Assembly (NCBI GenBank): GCA_016933815.1
Contig: JAFGAF010000392.1
Span: 1 to 37,308 of the forward strand
DNA length: 37,308 nt
Direction of reading: 5' to 3'
Origin: Prolixibacteraceae bacterium
Lineage (GTDB): Bacteria; Bacteroidota; Bacteroidia; Bacteroidales; Prolixibacteraceae
Shown here: positions 28,130 through 36,333 of the stretch, piece after piece
Position numbering within the stretch: position 1 is the first letter of the stretch
How the letters are laid out: every line of letters begins with the position of its first letter
The notes under the pieces: generated by a model
Told to the model about the DNA's origin: nothing
What the model saw: only the letters and a program-made list of their open reading frames with translations
Database searches by the model: none
Position numbers and translations under genes: made by a program

Positions 28130-28655
28130 CATAAAAATAGTACTAACAGGTGCTGAATCGACCGGCAAAAGTACCTTAGCCCAAGGCCTTTCGGAACAAT
28201 TCAATGGTATTTATGTACCCGAGCTCGCCCGTAGTTATATCGAAAACCTTCAACATAAATACACTTATACCGATATCGAAGAAATAGCCAGACTTCAAAT
28301 TGAAAAAGAAAAGGGATTGCACAACAATCAACGATTTATATTTTTCGACACCTGGCTGATTATTACCAAGGTATGGTTCGATTTTGTTTATGGCAAACAC
28401 CCCTATTGGCTACACCAAGCTATCAGCAAAAGCAACATCGGCCTTTTTATTGTTTGTGATATTGACATACCATGGATGGAAGATCCCGTTCGCGAAAACG
28501 GTGGCGAGAACCGACAAAAATTGCACAATATTTATATTAGCGAACTCGAAGCCTACAACTTTAACTACAAAATTGTATCGGGCAACAACAACCAAAGGCT
28601 GCAAAACGCAACCGATATTGTAAATGATTTTTTGAAGACAAAACATTTAAGATAG
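28119..28655 (+). CDS. NadR-like P-loop ATPase / ribosylnicotinamide kinase domain protein
   Basis: IVLTGAESTGKSTLAQGLSEQF, VPELARSYIENL, FFDTWLIITKVWFDFVYG; overlaps pnuC by 11 nt. Confidence 0.88.
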   Translation: MNDSIKIVLTGAESTGKSTLAQGLSEQFNGIYVPELARSYIENLQHKYTYTDIEEIARLQIEKEKGLHNNQRFIFFDTWLIITKVWFDFVYGKHPYWLHQAISKSNIGLFIVCDIDIPWMEDPVRENGGENRQKLHNIYISELEAYNFNYKIVSGNNNQRLQNATDIVNDFLKTKHLR

Positions 28656-28676
28656 CACACTCAACAACAATACTTT

Positions 28677-29804
28677 ATGAAGATCATAATCGACAATAAA
28701 ATACCTTACATTAAAGGCGCTCTTGAGCCATTTGCCGAAGTTGTTTATTTGCCCGGCAAAGACACAAGCCCCGAAATAGTAAAAGATGCCGATGCAATAA
28801 TTACCCGCACACGCACCATTTGCAACGAAAATTTGCTTGAAGGATCGAAAGTGAAAATTATTGCTACAGCTACCATTGGCTACGATCATATTGACACCAA
28901 ATATTGCGAAGCCAAAGGAATTGACTGGACCAATGCACCCGGCTGCAACAGTTGGTCGGTAGCCCAATACATAATGGCTGCGCTGTATACGCTAGCCCAA
29001 AACAAAGGTTTCCAACTGCACAAAAAAACCATAGGCATTGTAGGTGCCGGAAATGTAGGTTCAAAAGTTGCATTCCTTTGCCAAACCATTGGCATGAAAG
29101 TGCTGATAAACGACCCGCCACGCCAACGTAACGAAGGTCAGGCAGGTTTTGTGTCGCTCGAAAAAATTAAGCAACAAGCCGATATTGTTACTTTTCATAC
29201 ACCGTTAACACGCAGCGGAAACGAAAAAACATTTCATTTGGCCGACACAGCCTTTTTCGAAAATTGCAGTCAAAAAATTGCATTCATCAACTCGTCGAGG
29301 GGCGAAGTGATGGATACACAAGCGGTTAAAATTGCAAAACAAAACGGAAAGGTTAGCGAATTAATTATCGATTGTTGGGAAAATGAGCCCAATATTGATT
29401 TGGAGCTAATGAATTTAGCCTTTATTACCACCCCACACATTGCTGGTTACTCGCGCGATGGAAAAGCCAATGGCACCAGCATGAGCGTTAAAGCACTCAG
29501 CAAAAAGCTAAATCTGGGAATCGATAATTGGGAATGCAAGAATGTTGAGCTGCCCGAAGAACCAATTATTACTATAAACGGAGCCAACAAAACTGAACAG
29601 GAAATAATTAGCCAAGCGGTACTGCATACCTATTCAATAATTGACGACAGTAAACGCTTAAAAGAATCGCCATCGACATTCGAAAAACAGCGTGGTGATT
29701 ATCCCGTAAGGCGCGAATTTCCATCGTATTCAATTCAAGCCACTAACGTGCCCGATAGCACATTGAACAAGCTGCAAATAATGGGATTCAATATAAACGA
29801 ATAA
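28677..29804 (+). CDS. pdxB: 4-phosphoerythronate dehydrogenase
   Basis: IIIDNKIPYIKGALEPFAEVVYLPG, TRTICNENLLEGSKVKIIATATIGYDHID, NAPGCNSWSVAQYI, GIVGAGNVGSKVA, C-terminal dimerization-like region. Confidence 0.93.
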   Translation: MKIIIDNKIPYIKGALEPFAEVVYLPGKDTSPEIVKDADAIITRTRTICNENLLEGSKVKIIATATIGYDHIDTKYCEAKGIDWTNAPGCNSWSVAQYIMAALYTLAQNKGFQLHKKTIGIVGAGNVGSKVAFLCQTIGMKVLINDPPRQRNEGQAGFVSLEKIKQQADIVTFHTPLTRSGNEKTFHLADTAFFENCSQKIAFINSSRGEVMDTQAVKIAKQNGKVSELIIDCWENEPNIDLELMNLAFITTPHIAGYSRDGKANGTSMSVKALSKKLNLGIDNWECKNVELPEEPIITINGANKTEQEIISQAVLHTYSIIDDSKRLKESPSTFEKQRGDYPVRREFPSYSIQATNVPDSTLNKLQIMGFNINE

Positions 29805-29810
29805 AATGCA

Positions 29811-29844
29811 AAAAGGCTGCCTCATCATTCTGTGGCAGCCTTTT
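29811..29844. terminator. Bidirectional rho-independent terminator between pdxB and the PEGA lipoprotein gene
   Basis: AAAAGGCTGCC-N12-GGCAGCCTTTT. Confidence 0.88.
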
Positions 29845-29850
29845 AATTTT

Positions 29851-30264
29851 TTATTCGTTTTCGTCTTCAATTAACTGATCAAAATCGCTGTTCGATGGTT
29901 CATCATCTGATTCGTCGGCCCGTAAACGATAAAAATGTGTTGGCTTGTATTTTAAAGCCCACAAAAAAGGCCAATAAAAAAATACGCCACCAATAATTGC
30001 GCCAACATCGGCCTCTTCGTTACGGCAAATAGTTGTGTAGAACGATTTGTAATCATCCTTTTCGAGACGTACAGTGGTACAACTGTAGAGAATTTTAGTA
30101 TCGGTCATTTCGTAAGGTGTTTGACCAACAGCCTCGCCGTTTAAATACAAATCGGCACCACTGGGATACGAATCGATAAGTGTTGTGCTGGCACAGCCCG
30201 ACAGTAAAACCACTGCCACTAGAGCTATTGCCATCAACTTGGTTCTTAAGGTATAAATTTTCAT
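29851..30264 (-). CDS. PEGA-domain lipoprotein
   Basis: Lipobox VVLLSGC; STTLIDSYPSGADLYLNGEAVGQTPYEMTDTKI PEGA motif; acidic tail. Confidence 0.85.
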   Translation of the reverse strand: MKIYTLRTKLMAIALVAVVLLSGCASTTLIDSYPSGADLYLNGEAVGQTPYEMTDTKILYSCTTVRLEKDDYKSFYTTICRNEEADVGAIIGGVFFYWPFLWALKYKPTHFYRLRADESDDEPSNSDFDQLIEDENE

Positions 30265-30493
30265 GGTTATAAATTTTTAAAAATTTTACTGCATTCGATT
30301 TACAATAATCGTACCGCGAACAAAAAACTTAAGCTAATGTAGCTCATTTTTGTTAAGTATAATAATTGAACCCCTTTTTAATTGAATTTTCCCCCTCACC
30401 TATTTTTTTTAGGGTTTTCTTTGTTGCATCACATCACCCTATAAAAAAGTTGTACAGTAAATATTTCATAATTAGTTTTTTTGGTTAATGATG

Positions 30494-30528
30494 AACTGCC
30501 GGCAAAATCACAATTTTTGCTGGCAGTT
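30494..30528. repeat. Long imperfect inverted repeat (hairpin)
   Basis: AACTGCCGGCAAAA-N7-TTTTGCTGGCAGTT, 13 of 14 paired; downstream of the NimA-like gene. Confidence 0.7.
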
Positions 30529-30552
30529 TCTGATTTGAACCATTTGTAAAAA

Positions 30553-31044
30553 CTACTGATGAATTTTTTTACATTTACCCGACCAATTTTCAATATCGAG
30601 ACGAATGATTTCGGTTCTATCGAATGATTTTTGGGCATATTTAAGTCCTACCTCCTTATCGCCGGGCGAATATTTATCAATGATCAGCTCCAATGCCTTC
30701 ATTCGTTCCGATTCAGACAAAGCTCGGCTTGCCTTGCAATTCAATATAATGCTCTCATATTCGGTTGTAAATTTTTCGGATATCACATTGGTTTTACCCA
30801 CCACACAAAACGAAACAGCGTTGTTATCATTAATACATTTTAGCTTTTGGCCTTGCTGAGCACAATGAATGTAAAGTGCTGATTTGCCGTCCCAAGCATA
30901 ATTTAGCGGTAGGCCATAAACGCCATGTTCATTGCAATACATCGATAACACGCCATATTCGCCTTGGCTTAACAGCTGAGTTGCCGCAGTTTGATCGAGC
31001 AAGCGATCTTGCCTGCGCACTGCTGAATTCGAATAATCCATCAT
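30553..31044 (-). CDS. Pyridoxamine 5'-phosphate oxidase-family (NimA-like) flavin-binding protein
   Basis: EYGVLSMYCNEHGVYGLPLNYAWDGKSALYIHCAQQGQKLKCINDNNAVSFCVVG. Confidence 0.87.
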   Translation of the reverse strand: MMDYSNSAVRRQDRLLDQTAATQLLSQGEYGVLSMYCNEHGVYGLPLNYAWDGKSALYIHCAQQGQKLKCINDNNAVSFCVVGKTNVISEKFTTEYESIILNCKASRALSESERMKALELIIDKYSPGDKEVGLKYAQKSFDRTEIIRLDIENWSGKCKKIHQ

Positions 31045-31071
31045 TGTAAATTACTGTTATTAAATAAAATA

Positions 31072-32307
31072 CTACTCCTCCGTTTCGTCAGCCTCTTCGC
31101 CAAACAGTTCATCTAGTTCTTGTTGTTCGGCAGCTTCGGCAGCAGTCTCTTCGGCTTGTTCGGCAAGTCGGGCCGAAATATCGTTCATAAACACCTGGGC
31201 AATTCCATAAGCAGGCAACTCACTTGTTCCATCGTTTTTATTGGTACAAGCCGTTACAACCAAATTGTATTCAGGACAAATAATAATTGCCGAACTGCCA
31301 CCAATAGTATTTCCTATTTGGGCAATAATCTTACGTTTTTTTGCGTCGTCGAAAACCATCCAACCAAAACTACGTCCGGTTTCGACACCGTTTGACAATT
31401 TGTGCGAATTAGAAAACAGGCCTATACTTTCTTCGTTAAAAAAACCTGGCGATAAAAGTTGGCAGGCAAAATGGTTTAAATCGTCGGCGGTTGAGAGCAA
31501 ACCATGCACAGGGCTAAGGGCTGTTAAGTTTAATTCGTTAGCATTGATCAAACGTGCCAGATAATCGAGCGTGTATGCTTCGCTTCGGTTTGGTACAATT
31601 AAAAAAGGATAATCGGCGCTGGTATTGCTTAAATTTAACGAATCGAGGATCATTTCTTTTAAAAGTTGATAGTAATGTTTTCCACAAATTTGCTCGGCTA
31701 CAATGCCCAACATAGCAGGTGCGTAATCCGAAACCTGAAAATAGGTGTCGGGTTCGTAAATAAGCGGAGAAGTATCGAACAGTTTTACATATTCGCGCAA
31801 AGTTTTCAAATTATCAAAATCGGCAAGACTTTCAATACGTGTTGGTTGTAGGCCTGCCGAATGTGTGCCCAACATCCTTAGGGTAAAATCGAAATCTTTT
31901 TGCGGATAATTTGGAATATAAGCATAGAAACTGCTGTCAACGTTTAATTTTCCTTGTTGCTGCAACAACGCAATAACAGCTGCGGTAAAAGTTTGTGCGG
32001 TATTACCAATTTTAAACTTCGTTTGTCGGGTAACAGGGGCATTCAGTTCCTTACTGGCCAAACCTGCCCCTTCGGACCATATAATTTCGTTATTAAGCGA
32101 AACCGAAACCGATATACCCGGGCTAAACGATGTTAGCAAAAAATTACGAATTAGATCGCGGCTTTCGGTAATTGGAGTTTTGTATTCGTTATTCACTAAA
32201 CGCAACGAAGTATCGGTTTTCTGACACGATAACGAAACTAAAAACAATACAACTATTGAAAATCTTTTTGCAAAAGAAACAAAATTCATGTGTAAAAAAG
32301 CATTCAT
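31072..32307 (-). CDS. Beta-lactamase-related (PBP4*/AmpC-fold) serine hydrolase-like lipoprotein, catalytic motifs not conserved
   Basis: Lipobox VLFLVSLSC; fold signatures VTRQTKFKIGNTAQTFTAAVIALLQQQGKLNVDSSF, GTHSAGLQP, PDTYFQVSDYAPAMLGIVAE, AQIGNTIGGSSAIIICPEYNLVV. The start could also be ATG 32289. Confidence 0.82.
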   Translation of the reverse strand: MNAFLHMNFVSFAKRFSIVVLFLVSLSCQKTDTSLRLVNNEYKTPITESRDLIRNFLLTSFSPGISVSVSLNNEIIWSEGAGLASKELNAPVTRQTKFKIGNTAQTFTAAVIALLQQQGKLNVDSSFYAYIPNYPQKDFDFTLRMLGTHSAGLQPTRIESLADFDNLKTLREYVKLFDTSPLIYEPDTYFQVSDYAPAMLGIVAEQICGKHYYQLLKEMILDSLNLSNTSADYPFLIVPNRSEAYTLDYLARLINANELNLTALSPVHGLLSTADDLNHFACQLLSPGFFNEESIGLFSNSHKLSNGVETGRSFGWMVFDDAKKRKIIAQIGNTIGGSSAIIICPEYNLVVTACTNKNDGTSELPAYGIAQVFMNDISARLAEQAEETAAEAAEQQELDELFGEEADETEE

Positions 32308-32331
32308 AATTAAATCGTTTATAATTATTTA

Positions 32332-32339
32332 CAAAACTA
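32332..32339 (-). promoter_or_regulatory. Candidate -7 element upstream of the hydrolase-like lipoprotein
   Basis: TAGTTTTG on - matches TAnnTTTG; no clear -33. Confidence 0.35.
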
Positions 32340-32355
32340 AAAATTTTAAAAAGGT

Positions 32356-34881
32356 TTATTTAAAAATATCGTTGAACAGCTTTTTGGCAGCATCTTCGAG
32401 TTCCTTGGGCGAACTGTTCTTTAACTGATTTATAACCTGCTGCTTGATCTTATCGTTATCGACAATTATCTCGGGTTTTTTGGCATCGCCTTTAACAAGC
32501 ATGCCCACGTCGATTTTTTGGATGCGCTCGTGCCCCGGCACGTATGCAATCATTGAAAGCAAATTATTCGACAACAACGACTTATCGACTGTAGCATCAA
32601 CCCTCAAATCGACAGTACCACCCAAGTTATAAGTTCCGCCAAGCCTTACCGGTTGCTGCATTACTTTTGTCGAAAAAGGTTCAATGTTCAGGTTTCCGTC
32701 TTTTATGGCATAATGAGCAGTAAAATTATCGACCTGAACATTTCGCAGTTTATTGGAGGCAATTACGGTGCTTAAATTTTTTAAAATACGGGCATCGACC
32801 AATTTTAGATTTTGTACAGTTAACGCCCCCTTTGCATTCAATTCCGAAGCAATTAGCTTTAAACTATCAGAAAGTTGGGTTTGCATATTCAGCTTGGTTG
32901 AGAAACTCCCTTGGCTCGATGCTGCAAAAGGCATGTATTTTTGCACAAGCGACAACTGGCGGTATGCTTCTTTTATATCGAAATTTTTAATGTCGAGAGT
33001 AAAATCAACATCGGGGTGCAAACGGCCATCGGCAATAGCTTTGCCGTCCATTTTCATCCTTCCTCCAATCATATCCATGTTTAAACCATTAAGATACAAG
33101 TGTTGATTTTTTAGCACAACATTGCCTTTTGTATTGGTAATGTTCATTTTATCGATAAGCATTTGCTTCACATCTGCATCGAAAACCAAATGCATTTTCT
33201 CGGGCAATTCAATCGGGCCGGTGCTTGCAGTTTGAGTCGAGTCGGTTTCGAGATACACCGATTTTACACTATCGGCCGGTTGATAAGCTGCCATAAACTC
33301 ATTTAAATCGAGCAATAACGACTGCCATTTAAGTTTTCCGTAAAGCTCACCACCTGCCCACATGTATGAAATCACATTATTCAACGAGCCACTTACGCGA
33401 AAATCGCTTCGGCCTATACGCCCTTGTAATCCGTCAACATCAACTGTTTCATTTTTAAGTTTTAATGCGGCATTACTAATTTCAACACCTTGCGGCACGC
33501 TACTATTAATTATATAGAATTTTGATAATCCGAGCTCACCTTCCGATTTGAAATTCTGGTAGCTTCCGCTTTCAATTGACGAGTAATTACCAGCGATGAT
33601 TGCATTTGCTGTTAACATGCCTTTAAGTTGTGTATCGCCAAGCGGAATAACTTTCGATAATGTTTCGAGATCGACCACCCCGTTGAACGACACATCGAGT
33701 TTAGGATCGGTGAATAACTGCGAAAACGCAGCTTGTAACGACAAAGGATTATCGGCCAAAAACATATCGAACTGTGAAATGCCCAATTCAACTTTATCGA
33801 GTTCGCCTTCGGGTTTAACTATTTCAGCTTTTAGCTTAACAATTTCGAGCCTGTCGGGCAATTCGGGATATTGAAGCCAGGCATTGCTTACATCAAAATT
33901 AACAGCTATTGAAGGATAAACATTGTTGTAATAAACCCCCAACAGCGAACCATCGAAATTTATGTTACCATCGGTTTTAACATTGGCCAGGTACTTTTGA
34001 TAGTCTTGTGGCACCAATTGAAGCAGCCGGGGCATGGAAATATCGGGCACATCGAATTGTATATCGAATAAAATTGAATCGCCGGGCATCGAAAAGCCGC
34101 CTTTTAAATCAAGCGGAAAGTTGTTCAACTTACTGCTGCCGCCTTCGAATTTAAAATCGAACTTATTTAAATCGGCATTTAATTTCGTATTAACAGCAGT
34201 CTCGAGGTTTTTCAAATAATAAACTTTGCCATAGCGGTAGTTTAGCGAAGGTGTGGCAATTTCAACATTCAACAAGGTGTTCATGCCTTGCATCTCGCCC
34301 TGCATTTTTCCGTTAACATCGTAAACTGCAAATTCGTAATCGGACGAACGGCTTAAATAAACCACATCAATATCGGAAAGTACAATGCTTTTCAAAAGCA
34401 ACTTTAGTTGTTGATCGGGTTCGTTTGTTGCAGTATTGCTTGTTTCTTTTTGAGAAAGATTGAGCGAATCGACATCTAAAGTCGTTTTTTGTTCAATTTC
34501 CCAGTTATAAGCGCCGTTGGTTCCGGCAATAAAATTCAGCTTACCATTACTAATTTCCAACGACTTAAGCAACACATCGGATTTACGCAAAACACTCATA
34601 ACATCGAGTGTTGCACTAAAATATCCAAAATACAACAGCGTATCGTTTTCGAACTGGTTTTTGCCTACAACCGAAATATTTTGAAATGTTGCAGTAAAAT
34701 CGGGGAATGAACGCAACAAAGCAAGATCGAAACTTTCGTAATTGATACGGGCATCGACCATTGTGTTTATTTTCTGCAAAGCCAATTGGCTAATTTTCTC
34801 TTTGTATAAAACAGGTACAACGAAAAACGCAGCCAATAAAAGCACGAATATTAAACCTAAAACTACCAAAAGCTTCTTCAT
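32356..34881 (-). CDS. AsmA-family protein
   Basis: N-terminal TM, NYESFDLALLRSFPDFTATFQNISVVGKNQFENDTLLYFGYFSATLDVMSVL; C-terminal AsmA_2-like VPGHERIQKIDVGMLVKGDAKKPEI. Confidence 0.88.
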   Translation of the reverse strand: MKKLLVVLGLIFVLLLAAFFVVPVLYKEKISQLALQKINTMVDARINYESFDLALLRSFPDFTATFQNISVVGKNQFENDTLLYFGYFSATLDVMSVLRKSDVLLKSLEISNGKLNFIAGTNGAYNWEIEQKTTLDVDSLNLSQKETSNTATNEPDQQLKLLLKSIVLSDIDVVYLSRSSDYEFAVYDVNGKMQGEMQGMNTLLNVEIATPSLNYRYGKVYYLKNLETAVNTKLNADLNKFDFKFEGGSSKLNNFPLDLKGGFSMPGDSILFDIQFDVPDISMPRLLQLVPQDYQKYLANVKTDGNINFDGSLLGVYYNNVYPSIAVNFDVSNAWLQYPELPDRLEIVKLKAEIVKPEGELDKVELGISQFDMFLADNPLSLQAAFSQLFTDPKLDVSFNGVVDLETLSKVIPLGDTQLKGMLTANAIIAGNYSSIESGSYQNFKSEGELGLSKFYIINSSVPQGVEISNAALKLKNETVDVDGLQGRIGRSDFRVSGSLNNVISYMWAGGELYGKLKWQSLLLDLNEFMAAYQPADSVKSVYLETDSTQTASTGPIELPEKMHLVFDADVKQMLIDKMNITNTKGNVVLKNQHLYLNGLNMDMIGGRMKMDGKAIADGRLHPDVDFTLDIKNFDIKEAYRQLSLVQKYMPFAASSQGSFSTKLNMQTQLSDSLKLIASELNAKGALTVQNLKLVDARILKNLSTVIASNKLRNVQVDNFTAHYAIKDGNLNIEPFSTKVMQQPVRLGGTYNLGGTVDLRVDATVDKSLLSNNLLSMIAYVPGHERIQKIDVGMLVKGDAKKPEIIVDNDKIKQQVINQLKNSSPKELEDAAKKLFNDIFK

Positions 34882-34922
34882 TACAGCAAAATTTATGTTT
34901 ACGATGAATAAAGCAAATACAC

Positions 34923-36182
34923 TTATTTTTTAAGCAACTCGAGGCGCAGCATATCGAGCGCCATTTGCGATGCCCTAATAATATTTCGTTCGCGGTTACG
35001 GGTAAAACTGAACTTCTGAGCGAATACACCTTCGGGCGTAGCCACTGCCACCCAAACCATACCTACCGGCTTTTCATCGGTTCCGCCATCGGGGCCGGCA
35101 ATACCCGAAGTAGCCACAGCATATTCGGCATCAAGTGCATTGCGAGCACCTAAGGCCATTTGGCAAACCACTTGCTCGCTTACCGCGCCATAATCGTCAA
35201 TCAACTGCTGATCGACCCCCAAAATATTCACCTTAGCCTCATTGGCATAGGCAACAATTGAACCTTTAAACCACCGCGAACTGCCGGGCTCGGAGGTTAT
35301 GCTGTGTGCAACAAACCCACCGGTACAACTTTCGGCCGTAGCCAAGGTTTTTTGTTTTAGCAGCAAAAGTTTGCCAACAACTCCGGCCAACGTATCGTCG
35401 TTATAACCAAAAATGGCATCGGGAATAATCAACATCAATTTTTCGATTTGTTGATTTACTTGTTCAGCCAAATCGGCCTCGCTTTGACCAAAAGCAGAAA
35501 ACCGCAGGCGAATTTGCCCCGGGTTTGGCAAATATGCCAGATGAATATTCTCGGGCAAAGCATCTTCCCATTCGTCGAGTTTTTCGGCCAGTTTCGATTC
35601 CGGAATGCCAATGGTAAGTACTGTTTTATGGTAAATTGCTCCGGCGCCGTTAATTTTGGCCAAACGGGGCAAAACATGCAGGCTCATGATGTCTTTCATT
35701 TCGTAGGGAACGCCGGGCATCGAAACAAAAATGGTTTCGTTTTGCTCGAACCACATTCCTGGAGCAGTACCTTGCGGGTTGAATAAAACCTGACAATTAT
35801 CGGGAACCATTGCCTGATCGTGATTAAGTTGACCAATAACCGGCATGTTACGCATCCTGAAAAAATCAACAATATGATCGAGCGTAGCTTGGTGCAAAAC
35901 CATTTTTGAATCGAAATATTCGCATAAAACCTTTTTGGTTCTATCGTCCTTTGTAGGACCGAGTCCACCGGTAATGAGCACCACATCGGCTCTTTTGCGT
36001 GCATCGTTCAGCGCGCTCACCAAATGGTCGGGGGTATCGGATATTGATGTAATTTGTTCAACTTTTACATTAATTGCGTTTAACTGGGAGGCCATCCAAG
36101 CCGAGTTGGTATCAACAATTTGACCAATCAGAATTTCGTCGCCAATAGTTATTATTTCTGCTCGTTTCACTTTTGGTATCAT
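34923..36182 (-). CDS. cinA: CinA-family protein with nicotinamide-nucleotide amidohydrolase (PncC-like) C-terminal domain
   Basis: AEIITIGDEILIGQIVDTNSAWMA, VLITGGLGPTKDDRTK, ATAESCTGGFVAHSITSEPGSSRWFKGSIVAYANEAK, TSGIAGPDGGTDEKPVGMVWVA. Confidence 0.96.
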   Translation of the reverse strand: MIPKVKRAEIITIGDEILIGQIVDTNSAWMASQLNAINVKVEQITSISDTPDHLVSALNDARKRADVVLITGGLGPTKDDRTKKVLCEYFDSKMVLHQATLDHIVDFFRMRNMPVIGQLNHDQAMVPDNCQVLFNPQGTAPGMWFEQNETIFVSMPGVPYEMKDIMSLHVLPRLAKINGAGAIYHKTVLTIGIPESKLAEKLDEWEDALPENIHLAYLPNPGQIRLRFSAFGQSEADLAEQVNQQIEKLMLIIPDAIFGYNDDTLAGVVGKLLLLKQKTLATAESCTGGFVAHSITSEPGSSRWFKGSIVAYANEAKVNILGVDQQLIDDYGAVSEQVVCQMALGARNALDAEYAVATSGIAGPDGGTDEKPVGMVWVAVATPEGVFAQKFSFTRNRERNIIRASQMALDMLRLELLKK

Positions 36183-36198
36183 TTAATAATTCAAGCAG

Positions 36199-36206
36199 CA
36201 AATATA
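36199..36206 (-). promoter_or_regulatory. Candidate -7 element upstream of cinA
   Basis: TATATTTG on - (CAAATATA on +). Confidence 0.4.
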
Positions 36207-36273
36207 AGAAAAGCAACGTTCACTATTTAATTAAAAAAGGTTAAGGTTTACACTGTATTGGATAAGTATATCT

Positions 36274-36308
36274 AAAAAAAAAGCTGCCGGAAAAGTACCG
36301 ACAGCTTT
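36274..36308 (-). terminator. Rho-independent terminator of the DUF4861 gene
   Basis: On -: AAAGCTGTCGG-N7-CCGGCAGCTTT followed by a T-run. Confidence 0.85.
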
Positions 36309-36333
36309 GTTTTATTCAGTTTACACTAATTGA

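Noticed and set aside
30265-30552. Possible riboswitch or sRNA gene in the gap
   Set aside because: Only one hairpin is visible and no known riboswitch core was recognised; kept only as a low-interest hairpin finding.
31679-31687. TTTTCCACA, similar to a relaxed DnaA box
   Set aside because: Single copy inside a coding region; one 9-mer is expected by chance in 37 kb.
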